Source: Wolbachia endosymbiont of Cylisticus convexus (lineage in GTDB: Bacteria; Pseudomonadota; Alphaproteobacteria; Rickettsiales; Anaplasmataceae). Taken from it: a stretch of DNA of 34,267 bases. A model generated the notes under the pieces. The model was not told where the DNA came from and did not search any database. It saw only the letters and a program-made list of their open reading frames with translations. Shown piece after piece: positions 16,710 to 25,318 of the stretch (its first letter is position 1; every line of letters starts with the position of its first letter). The stretch covers positions 1 through 34,267 of the forward strand of contig NZ_QPIP01000007.1 in assembly GCF_003344345.1 (NCBI RefSeq), in the 5' to 3' direction. The position numbers were made by a program, and so were the translations under genes.

Positions 16710-17237
16710 ATGAAATCTAGCCTTTTTTGGAAATTGGTGACAAGTTCAATAATACCAATAATATGCGCCATCTTTTTGTTTCAGCATTTTAAACCGTCAA
16801 AAAACATACCAATAAAAAGTAAAACGACTAGCGATTCTAGAATAGCATTACGTATTGCAGCTGAAAGTTGCAATTTGGATAACGTAAAATCCTTAATAAA
16901 AAACGCAGTAAATATTAATGACACCTATTATTTTGGCGCAACATCATTACACTATGCTACAAGCGGAGGCTGTTTAGAAGTTGTAAAATTTCTAATTGAA
17001 GAGGGCATTGATGTAAACACTACTGATGCTTTTAGCTGGACAGCTTTGCACTATGCTGCACGAAAAGGACATCTGGAAATTGCTAAATTTCTACTGAAAA
17101 ATGGAGCAAATCCTTCTGCTAAAAACAAAGATAAAAAAACTCCTTTAGATCTTGCTGTAGAGGAATTAAGCAATGAAAAAAAAGATATCTATGAGGAAAT
17201 TATCAATTTACTTTCCCACTATCAATTATTCCCATAG
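16710..17237 (+). CDS. Membrane-anchored ankyrin-repeat protein (175 aa)
   Basis: An N-terminal hydrophobic segment (about 8-25) could be a membrane anchor or signal peptide. Three ankyrin repeats follow from about residue 42: ALRIAAESCNLDNVKSLIKN, SLHYATSGGCLEVVKFLIEE and ALHYAARKGHLEIAKFLLKN. Ankyrin proteins in this setting are thought to bind eukaryotic host proteins, though the partner is unknown. It is the only full plus-strand gene between the IS and the recombinase. It has its own promoter and overlaps the 3' end of late gene D by 35 bp tail to tail, which could give antisense interference. Confidence 0.93.
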   Translation: MKSSLFWKLVTSSIIPIICAIFLFQHFKPSKNIPIKSKTTSDSRIALRIAAESCNLDNVKSLIKNAVNINDTYYFGATSLHYATSGGCLEVVKFLIEEGIDVNTTDAFSWTALHYAARKGHLEIAKFLLKNGANPSAKNKDKKTPLDLAVEELSNEKKDIYEEIINLLSHYQLFP

Positions 17238-18174
17238 CAATAGTACGATAGCCAAGGTTATCAATTACATGTTCGGCCTTATTTATTATCCAATCGCCAT
17301 GAACTCCCTTGCGAAATCCAGAAAGATTAATCTTTGCTTCGGCAAATAATTCAGGACTTCCTGGCATTGTGATATTGAGTGTTGCTGCACCACTCATCAG
17401 CTGATTTAATTTTGCAGAAGCTGCACTATGTGCCAAATCACTACTTGCATAGATATCTCGTAGAATATAGCTTGGTTCTTGATCACCTACTTTTTCCGTT
17501 ATAGCCTCTGCTTTTTCGTAATCATACCAGTAGGCAATAACAGAGCCATATTGATTACGCTCGTTAAATCTTACTTTCCAATTTGTAATATCTGCAGGTG
17601 TTAAAGTAATGGTGCTTAAAGTTTTTCCTGTAACTGATTTTGCTTTTCCTTTTGAAACAAAAAGTAAATACCCTCCAGCAGGTTTTGCTATTGCTCCATA
17701 AATTTGAGCAAGCCTGGTTAAAAAATGCATATCGCTTTCTGCAGTCTGATCAATATGCGATATAATGATGTCTGCAAACTCTGCAGCAACTTTAGCTTTA
17801 TAGCCATGTTTACTTGCAATTTTTTTCACCAAATCATTTAAAGTAATTTGATGCCACTCATTAAATACTTGTTCCTTTAAGGACTGTTTCAAATCTGCTG
17901 CATGACTTTTAATCTTTAGTGATTGTGGTGGACTTTGTACTATAATTTCATTTACTATGTAATCTCCCATTGGCACAATGCCAGTTTCCTTATACCCAAG
18001 TAAAATATTCAGCTTTGCCCCAGTTTTAGGAATCTCAAATAATGAATCAAGATGAATTACAGCAGTATCACTTATTACTCCTGCTTCATCAGTAATATGC
18101 ATTGATACCAAGTGACTTTTTACCAATTCAGTGATGGAAATTCCTTCTACTGAAATACTAAAGTCTGGTGTCAT
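17203..18174 (-). CDS. D: Phage late control protein D / tail hub (gpD)
   Basis: The 323-residue protein is the P2 gpD family, the hub at the centre of the baseplate that links the tube to the spike. FSISVEGISITELVKSHLVS opens it, and the middle carries SDMHFLTRLAQIYGAIAKPA, typical for this VgrG/gp27-like fold. Length is close to P2 gpD. It starts 1 bp after the gpX stop and is the last gene of the tail operon. Its 3' end is overlapped by the ankyrin gene on the other strand. Confidence 0.92.
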   Translation of the reverse strand: MTPDFSISVEGISITELVKSHLVSMHITDEAGVISDTAVIHLDSLFEIPKTGAKLNILLGYKETGIVPMGDYIVNEIIVQSPPQSLKIKSHAADLKQSLKEQVFNEWHQITLNDLVKKIASKHGYKAKVAAEFADIIISHIDQTAESDMHFLTRLAQIYGAIAKPAGGYLLFVSKGKAKSVTGKTLSTITLTPADITNWKVRFNERNQYGSVIAYWYDYEKAEAITEKVGDQEPSYILRDIYASSDLAHSAASAKLNQLMSGAATLNITMPGSPELFAEAKINLSGFRKGVHGDWIINKAEHVIDNLGYRTIAMGIIDSGKVN

Positions 18175-18175
18175 T

Positions 18176-18382
18176 TTAATCCCATAGTTTTACTACTTGC
18201 TTTTGTATTGCTTTTTGAATAACAGGAAGTTTAATGATTAATCCTGCAGGAAGAAACTCGTACTCTGCAAGCCCAGGATTAGCTTTTAACACAACTTCAA
18301 CTGCTTCGGAGCTGAATCCATAATGTTTCCAGCAAATCCAATCTAACATATCATTTTCCTTAGTTTTGTAGTACATCATCAT
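18176..18382 (-). CDS. X: Phage tail protein X (gpX, LysM-like)
   Basis: The 68-residue protein matches P2 gpX: DMLDWICWKHYG, then VVLKANPGLAEYEFLPAG and LPVIQ near the end. It is a small LysM-like protein of the tail completion region. The start is within three consecutive ATG codons overlapping the gpU 3' end by 23 bp; the third ATG (18376) gives the best match to P2 length. Its position between U and D is as in P2. Confidence 0.9.
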   Translation of the reverse strand: MMMYYKTKENDMLDWICWKHYGFSSEAVEVVLKANPGLAEYEFLPAGLIIKLPVIQKAIQKQVVKLWD

Positions 18383-18761
18383 CAGTTGCAGAGTAGTATG
18401 ATTCGTCTAGCAGCACGTTATCGTAATGTTTCAAACTTAAATGAAACTCAATCTTCCTTGGTTCACCATTTGGAAAAAAATATTTCTGTGTTTCCTCTAT
18501 TTTTACAATAACAAAATGGCCTAAAACGTTACCTTGGCCATCAATGAGTAAAAAAGGTTTCGATGAATTTCGCATATTATTTATTTGCCCCAGTCCTCCT
18601 GAATAGATTACTCCTGCAAGCTCAACAATATCCTCTCCAGGACCAATACTTTGAAGCAATGGCTTTTCCCCAATACGCTCGAGCGCAGGCCAACGATATT
18701 CACTTCTACGTGTAAAGCCTTGCTCAGTTAATAAAAATCTATATGGACCAAGAGATAGCAT
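18360..18761 (-). CDS. U: Phage tail protein U (gpU, tail terminator)
   Basis: The 133-residue protein belongs to the P2 gpU family, which caps or completes the tail. The family-typical segment RYRWPALERIG is seen here as EYRWPALERIGEKPLLQSIG. GGLGQINNMRNSS and FPNGEPRKIEFHLSLKHYD follow. ATG 18761 lies 3 bp after the tape measure stop, and the 3' end overlaps gpX. Confidence 0.92.
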   Translation of the reverse strand: MLSLGPYRFLLTEQGFTRRSEYRWPALERIGEKPLLQSIGPGEDIVELAGVIYSGGLGQINNMRNSSKPFLLIDGQGNVLGHFVIVKIEETQKYFFPNGEPRKIEFHLSLKHYDNVLLDESYYSATDDDVLQN

Positions 18762-18764
18762 AAT

Positions 18765-20918
18765 TCAATTTATATCGTAAAGTGCGCCACTAAATTGTTC
18801 TCTAATTCGCTCCATTACTTCATCAGCAATGCTGCGTGCATTTTGCTCAGGGCTTGGATGAATATTGATACTAAATTGTGTTTTATTCTCTATAGCTTTA
18901 CTGTGCACCACAGAGCGGTACTTAAGAGAGTCATTTATAACGTTATTTACAGATCTAACTTCTAGTTTAGCCTCATTTTTTTTGTTCCACAGATTACTGA
19001 TTGTTTTAAAAGGCTGAGTAATATTATTCCAAAATTTTCCTACCCAATCAGAAAAGGACTTCCACACAACTTTCACTGACTCCCAAATGGTAATAAAGAA
19101 ATTTTTTACTGCTTGCCACTTGATAATGATCAGAGTTGCGGCAACAGCAAGACCACCAATAAAGAGTCCAATAGGATTACTCATTAAAGCAACTGTCAAC
19201 GCTTTAAATCCAGCAATTACCGCTGGAAAAACTGCAGAAGTAGAATAAAGACCTATTTTTACTACAGATGCAAACATCTTCCAAGTAGATAAAAGAGCGA
19301 AGAAGGAACCTTTTACAAAAGTCCAAGCATATCCAAGAGATATGGCTGCTATTTTAATGCTGATCAACGCTGTAGTTGTGCTCATGATTACTGTAGTCAG
19401 TACTGGATACTCCTTGGCATAAAGTGTTACTTGTGTAGTTGCTGACTTCAGAAGATTAACAGTAAAATTTAAAGGTGGCAATAATACAGAACCAAGATTC
19501 ATTCCCACTTCTGCTATTGAGTTTTTAAGTAACTGAAGATTATTTGCTGTAGTATTTGCTCTATTTTCAAACTCTCTTTGCATTGAGCCCTTATATTCCC
19601 CGTTTATTAATCGTAAAGATTTTTTGTACTCGTCAAGACTACCAATGAGTAGTGCTATATCATCCTGATATTCAATACCAAAGAGATCAAAAAGAACACT
19701 AGAACGTTCTTGCTTACCTAATTTTGCAACTGTTTCTAAAAACTTAACTAATGTGCCTTGTGCATTCTTACCAATTGCTTTTTCAAATTCCTTAGCATTT
19801 ATTTTTAGCTGCTGAAAAGCTTTTTGAAAATTGCCTCCTTGTTTACTTGCAGTTTGCAGCTTACTGAGCATCGCATTGATTGCCGTACCTGCTTTTTCAG
19901 GGGCTTTACCAAGACTAATGAAGCTACTTGCTAAAGCTCCTGCTTCCACTGCAGTTAAACCAAATTGCCTTGCTGTACCACCGATTCTGTTCAGTGCAGG
20001 TACAATATCCTTAGCTTTTGCTGCAGTGTTATCAGAGATATGGTTTATAGCATCACCAATATTTGCCATTTCACCAATTTCAATTTGATAAATGTTAGAG
20101 AGCTTGGCAATAGCGTCTCCTGCTTCTTCTGCTGACATATCAAATGCAGTTGCCATTTTGGCCACAGTGCCTGTAAAAACCGTAAGATCCTTAGCTTCAA
20201 TACCAAGCTGACCACCACTTGCAGTAATTTGCGCAAGTTCTGCTGCAGATAGCGGAATTGTTCGTGACATTTCCTTTAATGTCTCGCCAAGCTTTGTTAA
20301 GCCATTTACATCTGTATCTTCAAACTTTACAACTTTCTTTACATCAGCCATGGCACTCTCAAAGCTAATTGCAGCTTTAAGTGGTGCTGCAAGCGTGAGT
20401 CCAAGTGCGACAGCATCCATCATTTGAGCTCTGAGATTCGCTCTTTGTGCCAAAACTCCTTTACGTTTTTGCATTACAGAATTTAAAGCCGTGTAGTTAC
20501 TTTTGAGCTTTTCAATAGATGAACCAAGTTTGACTTGATCTCTAACAAGAGATTTTATATCTCTACCACTCTTGCTCACTTCTGTGCGTAGCAGGTGGAG
20601 AGCGCTTCTTTTTTGTAAATAAGCTGTTTTAGCTTTCAGTGCTGCAGCTTTAGATCTTGTAAACTCATTTTGCAGTGGTGCTTCTGCGTTTTTTATCTGC
20701 TGAGCAAGGGATTTTGTTTTTATTTCTAGCTCATTCCAAGAACGCCTAGCAAGCAGAGCATCGTGGCTTAATTGTTTAAACTTGGATACTGATTTACTTG
20801 ATGATTCAAGTTGTTTTATTGTACTACCAATCCGAGAAAGTTGCTTCGTGCTACCTGCTATCGTACTATTAAAACTGCTTTGCAGTGTTGCTCCAATTAT
20901 TATAGAAATTGTTTTCAT
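18765..20918 (-). CDS. T: Phage tail tape measure protein (gpT)
   Basis: The 717-residue protein sets tail length and threads the tube. The N-terminal 170 residues are coiled-coil rich. A TP901-type tape-measure core follows, with ESAMADVKKVVKF, SGGQLGIEAKDL and MSAEEAGDAIAKLSNIYQI. Several hydrophobic segments lie at about 470-610, the last near PIGLFIGGLAVAATLIIIKW. ATG overlaps the stop of the chaperone E' extension (ATGA), suggesting coupled translation. It is intact but moderately short for a tape measure, which predicts a short tail. Confidence 0.92.
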   Translation of the reverse strand: MKTISIIIGATLQSSFNSTIAGSTKQLSRIGSTIKQLESSSKSVSKFKQLSHDALLARRSWNELEIKTKSLAQQIKNAEAPLQNEFTRSKAAALKAKTAYLQKRSALHLLRTEVSKSGRDIKSLVRDQVKLGSSIEKLKSNYTALNSVMQKRKGVLAQRANLRAQMMDAVALGLTLAAPLKAAISFESAMADVKKVVKFEDTDVNGLTKLGETLKEMSRTIPLSAAELAQITASGGQLGIEAKDLTVFTGTVAKMATAFDMSAEEAGDAIAKLSNIYQIEIGEMANIGDAINHISDNTAAKAKDIVPALNRIGGTARQFGLTAVEAGALASSFISLGKAPEKAGTAINAMLSKLQTASKQGGNFQKAFQQLKINAKEFEKAIGKNAQGTLVKFLETVAKLGKQERSSVLFDLFGIEYQDDIALLIGSLDEYKKSLRLINGEYKGSMQREFENRANTTANNLQLLKNSIAEVGMNLGSVLLPPLNFTVNLLKSATTQVTLYAKEYPVLTTVIMSTTTALISIKIAAISLGYAWTFVKGSFFALLSTWKMFASVVKIGLYSTSAVFPAVIAGFKALTVALMSNPIGLFIGGLAVAATLIIIKWQAVKNFFITIWESVKVVWKSFSDWVGKFWNNITQPFKTISNLWNKKNEAKLEVRSVNNVINDSLKYRSVVHSKAIENKTQFSINIHPSPEQNARSIADEVMERIREQFSGALYDIN

Positions 20919-21049
20919 TTGTATAATTTTCCGCTACTTTCAAGCCACATAATAAATTCTTCAATATCCATATCAAGCCACTGATTGATTCCACCACCAA
21001 CCATTGAGCTAAGTGATAATATGCTCAGCCTCAAATCTTCTGCTGAGAC
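20915..21049 (-). CDS. E': gpE' extension read by -1 frameshift (44 codons)
   Basis: After slipping on T TTT TTG (21055-21049) the ribosome would read VSAEDLRLSILSLSSMVGGG and continue to KLYK with a TGA at 20915-20917. The whole 44-codon extension is free of stops up to the tape measure start, which it overlaps as ATGA. The fused product would have about 122 residues against 83 for gpE alone. P2 makes E+E' the same way at the same type of heptamer. An internal ATG at about 21001 exists, but no independent Shine-Dalgarno is obvious. Confidence 0.78.
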   Translation of the reverse strand, partial: VSAEDLRLSILSLSSMVGGGINQWLDMDIEEFIMWLESSGKLYK

Positions 21050-21282
21050 AAAAAATCCTGTAACGTTGCTTGAATCTTACCGTAGTCTGCTAAATCAAGT
21101 TCTTCTACTGCTTCTCTTGAAATACTTGCAAGATTTGCAATCAGTGCTACTTCTTTCTCTGCGTCGCTATTACCCATACGTTCAACAGCTAAACGATCTC
21201 GAACTTTTGGGCGACGTAGAGTGAGCTCTGAAACTAAAATTCCATCGATTTTTATTGGTTCAGTTAATTTAATTTTTTGCAC
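21031..21282 (-). CDS. E: Tail assembly chaperone gpE (83 aa, zero frame)
   Basis: This is a small acidic/charged protein with the family-like opening KIKLTEPIKIDGILVSELTL and then RPKVRDRLAVERMG. It coats the tape measure during tail assembly and does not join the final tail. It lies between the tube gene FII and the tape measure, as in P2. The start is GTG 21282. Near its end the coding strand has T TTT TTG in the correct register for a -1 slip, giving a second, longer product. Confidence 0.88.
   Translation of the reverse strand: MQKIKLTEPIKIDGILVSELTLRRPKVRDRLAVERMGNSDAEKEVALIANLASISREAVEELDLADYGKIQATLQDFLSQQKI
21049..21055 (-). promoter_or_regulatory. Slippery heptamer T TTT TTG for -1 frameshifting
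   Basis: The zero-frame codons are gat ttt ttg, so the heptamer sits exactly in the X XXY YYZ register. It is the same heptamer class reported for phage P2 E/E'. Confidence 0.75.
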
Positions 21283-21298
21283 TATTTTACCCTTTTAT

Positions 21299-21799
21299 TT
21301 AAATTCCTAAAGCTGTGCGCATAGAAGTCATTTGATCAACACCATCGATCTTGCGAATCATGTTTTCTGCATCAATTTCAATCAATTCTCTGCCATCAAT
21401 AGTAAGCTTATAATAATTGGCAGCTACAGTGCATTTGAGCGTTGCTTTTTCAGCAGGTTTCCAGCTACCAAAATCAAGTTCTTTAAAGAGCCCTCTTAAG
21501 TTAATTACTACCGATTCGGCATCACTACTTCCCTGCAAACCTCCTCTTAAAGTAAGAGAGACAGCATTATTATTTATCAATCCAAAAAGCCTAAAGAGCT
21601 CAGAGTCATATTCAGCAAAAGTGAGCTCTGCTTCAAGTTTTTCCATACCAATATCAATGCTGACTGGTATATCCATTCCACCTGCTCGATATTCTTCAGT
21701 TTTAATAGCAAGTTTTGGCAAGCTAATTTCATCAATACGCCCTGCATAGCCTCGACCATCAACAAATACGTTAAAATTCTTTAAAATCTTCGGTAACAT
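21299..21799 (-). CDS. FII: Phage major tail tube protein (gpFII)
   Basis: The 166-residue protein forms the inner tail tube through which DNA or cargo passes. The opening PKILKNFNVFVDGRGYAG and the segment EEYRAGGMDIPVSIDIGMEK are typical of P2 FII. Length is near P2 FII. ATG 21799 has GGGGG upstream. The group II intron ends some 30 bp before the start, so FII translation depends on splicing or on transcription through the intron. Confidence 0.94.
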   Translation of the reverse strand: MLPKILKNFNVFVDGRGYAGRIDEISLPKLAIKTEEYRAGGMDIPVSIDIGMEKLEAELTFAEYDSELFRLFGLINNNAVSLTLRGGLQGSSDAESVVINLRGLFKELDFGSWKPAEKATLKCTVAANYYKLTIDGRELIEIDAENMIRKIDGVDQMTSMRTALGI

Positions 21800-21861
21800 A
21801 TTCCCCCTTTATAAAATTTGTTATCTAAGGAGAGAAAGTCGCCCTTCTCTCCTCGACTTCA

Positions 21862-21895
21862 AAACCGGACTTGCAGCTTTCACCACATCCGGCTT
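21862..21895 (-). ncRNA. Group II intron domain V
   Basis: The minus strand reads AGCCGGATGTGGTGAAAGCT then GCAAGTCCGGTTT: a 34-nt hairpin with the catalytic AGC triad, a GAAA tetraloop and a 2-nt bulge region. This is the catalytic core of the intron. A second hairpin (domain VI candidate) lies at 21827-21860. Confidence 0.85.
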
Positions 21896-21914
21896 TTCTC
21901 TAATTTGGTGTCTG

Positions 21915-23594
21915 TCATACACACTTCTTATGTAAGGAATCATGGCAATGCCCATGCAGCAAGGATAAGTTTTTGATCATATTATTGCACCTATTTTTGT
22001 CTTTATGATGTACCTCTAGAATATCATCATTTTTAAACTGAAGCTGACAATATTCACACTTTCTTTGTTGCAACTTCAAAAGTTTTATTACTAATGGTGA
22101 TTTACCAGGTATTTTACTTAAACGATTTCCCCAATATGTCCAATCCCCATCATATGGAGATTTGGCTCCAAACACTTTGATATACCTTTTAATAGCATGA
22201 TCTCCATGTTTGATAAGATGCATTCCATTATTTGTCATAAACCTCCAGTTGTCGTTGTTATACTTTCTAAAGTATTTTTTCTTTATCCAGCGTCTTCCCT
22301 TGTAACGGTGTCTGTAGACTGCCCATTTCCAAAGTTTTCTAAACATTATATTATCCACCGAATGAAATATTTTGCTTGAAACTACTGCAATGTAATATTG
22401 ACACCATCCCCTAATGATTGGGTTTAGGTCTCTTATTACAGCTTCTTGAGGTGCTCCACGCATTTCTCTCATCTTATGTTTAATAAGTAATGTATGCTGT
22501 TTCACAGAATTACGACTTGGTTTAATTAGTAATTTATATGTTCTCTTATTTCTTTTTGGATACTGTCGTATCGTAAATCCAAGAAAATCAAAACCTGGCT
22601 TTAATCCGTTTAAAGGTTTAATCGTGTGAGAAACTCTTGTTTTTGAAGGTTTTAATTCTAGTCCAATGATTTTTAACCATTCCTCAACTAGGATTTTTGC
22701 CTTCATTATAATTTCTTCACTTTCATGTATGATGACAAAGTCGTCGGCATAGAAAACCACACTCATAATTTTTTGTGCATCTCTATGTGCCATTGCTCTA
22801 CCTTTCTTTTTCGCATATTGAAAAAGATCGCCCTTAAGTTCCTTTCTAATATGTTGTTCCAATCCGTGTAATGCTATACATGCAAGTAATGGTGAAATTG
22901 TACCCCCTTGGATTGTACCACGCTTAGTGGGTTGGAATTCGTTATTTTCCATAACTCCTGCTTTTAACCATCCTCTTATTATTCTTGTTAAACTTGGAGT
23001 GGTATTGAGTTTCTTCAGCAGTGCATTATGTTCAATATTATCAAAGCAACCAGAAATATCAGCATCTAAGATAAATGCCGTTTTCTGCTTAATGGCATTA
23101 AATATCGCTCCTATTGCATCATGGCATGATCTACCAGGTCTAAAACCATACGTGTTCGGCTCAAATTTTGCTTCCCATTCAGGTTCCAACGCCATTTTTA
23201 CAAGTGTTTGTTTCGCTCTGCACGATATAGTGGGAATACCAAGTGGGCGACGCTCCAATGGCTTACCAGGTTTTGGGATCCAGATTCGTCTTGATGGTTT
23301 TGCTTTTTCTCTTAAATCCATAGAGTATGCTAATTGCATTCTTTCTTTTTTGTTGAGACTAGCCTTTCCGTCAATACCTGCTGTCTTTTTTCCTCTATTA
23401 TCCTGTGTTACCCTCCTAACAGCAAGCATTCTTGCACTTGTTGATTTAAGTAATAATCTCTGAAGATTATGCATCTTTTTGATGTCATTACATTTAGAAG
23501 CTCGGTAAATTCGTTTTTGTAGCTTAAATGAAGATTTCTCCAGCTTTCGCCAGGGAGTTTCATTCCATTCATACCTAACATTTTGTTGGCTCAT
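21915..23594 (-). CDS. ltrA: Group II intron reverse transcriptase/maturase with HNH endonuclease
   Basis: The 559-residue protein splices the intron RNA and copies it into new DNA sites. It has the RT N-terminal domain (WRKLEKSSFKLQKRIYRA, then RRVTQDNRGKKTAGIDG). The RT palm is intact, with IPTISCRAKQTLVKMALEPE, the NTYGFRPGRSCHDAI block and the YADD active site at 282-285. The maturase X domain includes GWCQYYIAVVSSKIF. A C-terminal HNH site (CEYCQLQF, then LEVHHKDKNR and HGHCHD) cuts the target. ATG 23594 is chosen because the usual RT start is near it; the open frame extends to 23699 without support. All domains are intact, so it is likely mobile. Confidence 0.94.
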   Translation of the reverse strand: MSQQNVRYEWNETPWRKLEKSSFKLQKRIYRASKCNDIKKMHNLQRLLLKSTSARMLAVRRVTQDNRGKKTAGIDGKASLNKKERMQLAYSMDLREKAKPSRRIWIPKPGKPLERRPLGIPTISCRAKQTLVKMALEPEWEAKFEPNTYGFRPGRSCHDAIGAIFNAIKQKTAFILDADISGCFDNIEHNALLKKLNTTPSLTRIIRGWLKAGVMENNEFQPTKRGTIQGGTISPLLACIALHGLEQHIRKELKGDLFQYAKKKGRAMAHRDAQKIMSVVFYADDFVIIHESEEIIMKAKILVEEWLKIIGLELKPSKTRVSHTIKPLNGLKPGFDFLGFTIRQYPKRNKRTYKLLIKPSRNSVKQHTLLIKHKMREMRGAPQEAVIRDLNPIIRGWCQYYIAVVSSKIFHSVDNIMFRKLWKWAVYRHRYKGRRWIKKKYFRKYNNDNWRFMTNNGMHLIKHGDHAIKRYIKVFGAKSPYDGDWTYWGNRLSKIPGKSPLVIKLLKLQQRKCEYCQLQFKNDDILEVHHKDKNRCNNMIKNLSLLHGHCHDSLHKKCV

Positions 23595-23599
23595 AACAT

Positions 23600-24105
23600 A
23601 TTCACTACTATTCACAACTTTACCTTCCAAATTACAGTGTCTACGTCTGCATATCCTAAATATTACTTTAGGCATTAGCTTCTTAGACAATCCCTCCACA
23701 CAAAAACTTACGGCTGGCTACCTGTTTATTACCCTTATTCAGAATAATAAAAGATTCTGTGTGGTTACTCCGTTCCATAAAACCGTTTCATGTTAGACTT
23801 AGGTTCTTACTCTCTGCCGGGAGATTGGAAACGTCTTGATCAGACACAGCGATTCTAATCATCCATTTTCTCCATACCTTTTGGTCTATGCGTATCAACC
23901 TTACTCCGCATATTCTCATTCACGACAGTTCAAGCATAAGTTCCTCTCGTAACCATATCTAACTCTTCTCGAAGGGATTTATTGTAAGGTTCAATATTAC
24001 CTCCTTTTAGTCCATACTTGCATTCTAAAAAGTTGCCAATTCTCCAGAATGTGGACTATGATTTCAGCCAGACGTTATGGCGGATGGAATTTAACCATCA
24101 CGATT
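23600..24105 (-). ncRNA. Group II intron 5' RNA region (domains I-III), noncoding
   Basis: About 500 bp upstream of the maturase have no plausible gene on either strand. The stretch fits the structured domains I to III of a group II intron, with conserved pieces such as ATGGAACGGAGTAACC on the minus strand. I cannot fold it by eye, so internal domain limits are not given. Confidence 0.65.
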
Positions 24106-25284
24106 TCATGACTCATGGATCGTACCACTGTTCACGAGATGAGAACGGAAAATAATCTGTTCAGCTGGGTATGGTGGTGTAAACTCAAAGTCAAAATATA
24201 CTTTTCCACTTGCAATGTTTGCTGGTGTGTTTAATTCTGAAGTTGCGTAACACTTTCCACTGATAATTGCTCCTTGAGCTTTTAAATTGGCCAAATAAGA
24301 ATTCACCCCCTCGATCACATCATCTATATAAGTTTTGGTAATATTTCGATCAACTGCCCATAAATGAGCTCTCAATAAGCTGTCATTAATAAGGTCTGCA
24401 GTTCTTCTCACTGACAGAAAAGCCCATTTTGAGTCATTTGAACATGTTCTATTTCCCCAAAGTCTGTAGCCATTTTGATGAATTATCGTTGTTACTTCAT
24501 TTTCATTTAAATGGTTTGCTCTACAATTTGTATTACCGAGCGTAAAATCAATAGGTCTTGCAGTACCAACAATACCATTAATCTCCTGATTTGAAGGTGA
24601 CCACCAAAACCCATGTTCATTATCAATTTTAGCAATCAGTCCTGCAACAAATGGACTAGCAGGTAAAATTTTCTCCTTTTCATTAAATACCTTAACCCAA
24701 GGATCAACAACGTAAACACGAGGACTGCCAACACTTTTTCTCCACTTTATTGCTTCTTCATCATTAGTATTTGGTCCATCTGCTACTATTATGCTTCTCA
24801 GCTTTTCTGCTATAGGAATTAATGCTGTAACCACTGCATCTTCTGGTAGTTGGTGAGTAAACTGAGGTGCAATTAGTATTCTAGGTAGCACATGAACTAT
24901 ACTTTCACTGCTGAGAAATGCCTCGATTCCCTGATATTCTCCGGTTTCTTTATCAACACCGCCAATTATATTTTGAATAGTTTCACTTTCTTTGAGCTTT
25001 GAATCGCTGTTTTCACTTTCTTTAACTCTAATAACTACTACTGTTGCCCCAATTTGGGAAAATATTCCATTTACTGCAGAAGGTAAACTTCCACTCTTTC
25101 CAAGCCTTGCCGCTTCTTTTAAACTTCCTGCTATTAATACTGGTTTATTCAGTGGAAATTTTTGCTCATCTGCCTCGGATGCAGTACCAATTACACCTAT
25201 CACTGATGATTTAGCTGTACGTACCGCTTTTGCTCCTGAGGTAACCTCAATAACATTTACACCATGTAAAAATTGTTCTGTCAT
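24106..25284 (-). CDS. FI: Phage tail sheath protein (gpFI)
   Basis: The 392-residue protein builds the contractile sheath that drives the tail tube through the target envelope. The opening FLHGVNVIEVTSGAKAVRTA is typical of P2 FI, as are SSVIGVIGTA and the ending FDFEFTPPYPAEQIIFRSHL. Length is near P2 FI (396). AAGGG precedes the ATG. The last residues (NSGTIHES) do not look like the usual sheath end and lie next to the intron, so they may be intron-encoded; after splicing the C-terminus could differ. Confidence 0.94.
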   Translation of the reverse strand: MTEQFLHGVNVIEVTSGAKAVRTAKSSVIGVIGTASEADEQKFPLNKPVLIAGSLKEAARLGKSGSLPSAVNGIFSQIGATVVVIRVKESENSDSKLKESETIQNIIGGVDKETGEYQGIEAFLSSESIVHVLPRILIAPQFTHQLPEDAVVTALIPIAEKLRSIIVADGPNTNDEEAIKWRKSVGSPRVYVVDPWVKVFNEKEKILPASPFVAGLIAKIDNEHGFWWSPSNQEINGIVGTARPIDFTLGNTNCRANHLNENEVTTIIHQNGYRLWGNRTCSNDSKWAFLSVRRTADLINDSLLRAHLWAVDRNITKTYIDDVIEGVNSYLANLKAQGAIISGKCYATSELNTPANIASGKVYFDFEFTPPYPAEQIIFRSHLVNSGTIHES

Positions 25285-25318
25285 GTTTTTCCCTTGTACG
25301 CTGATTTTTGAAAAGAAT

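Larger units (their letters stand above)
21826..24105 (-). mobile_element. Group II intron (CL-type, with full RT/maturase)
   Basis: A complete reverse transcriptase gene is flanked by noncoding sequence that fits intron RNA. On the 3' side there is a clear domain V (21862-21895) and a following hairpin. On the 5' side about 400 bp contain domain I-type elements such as GGAACGGAGTAACC. The intron lies between the sheath (FI) and tube (FII) genes, so splicing would restore the operon mRNA. The exact ends are not resolved: the 3' end is within about 21826-21835, and the 5' end could be near 24095 or as far as about 24140, inside the last codons of FI. Confidence 0.82.

Noticed and set aside
21417..21749. 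Plus-strand frame of 110 codons over the tail tube gene
   Set aside because: It is an antisense shadow of FII, which is a clear known family.
21827..21852. Strong hairpin that looks like a terminator before FII
   Set aside because: It follows group II intron domain V at the expected spacing, so it is more likely domain VI; no T-run follows on the minus strand.
22927..23463. Plus-strand frame of 178 codons over the reverse transcriptase
   Set aside because: It is an antisense shadow; the RT has all its catalytic motifs in the other strand.
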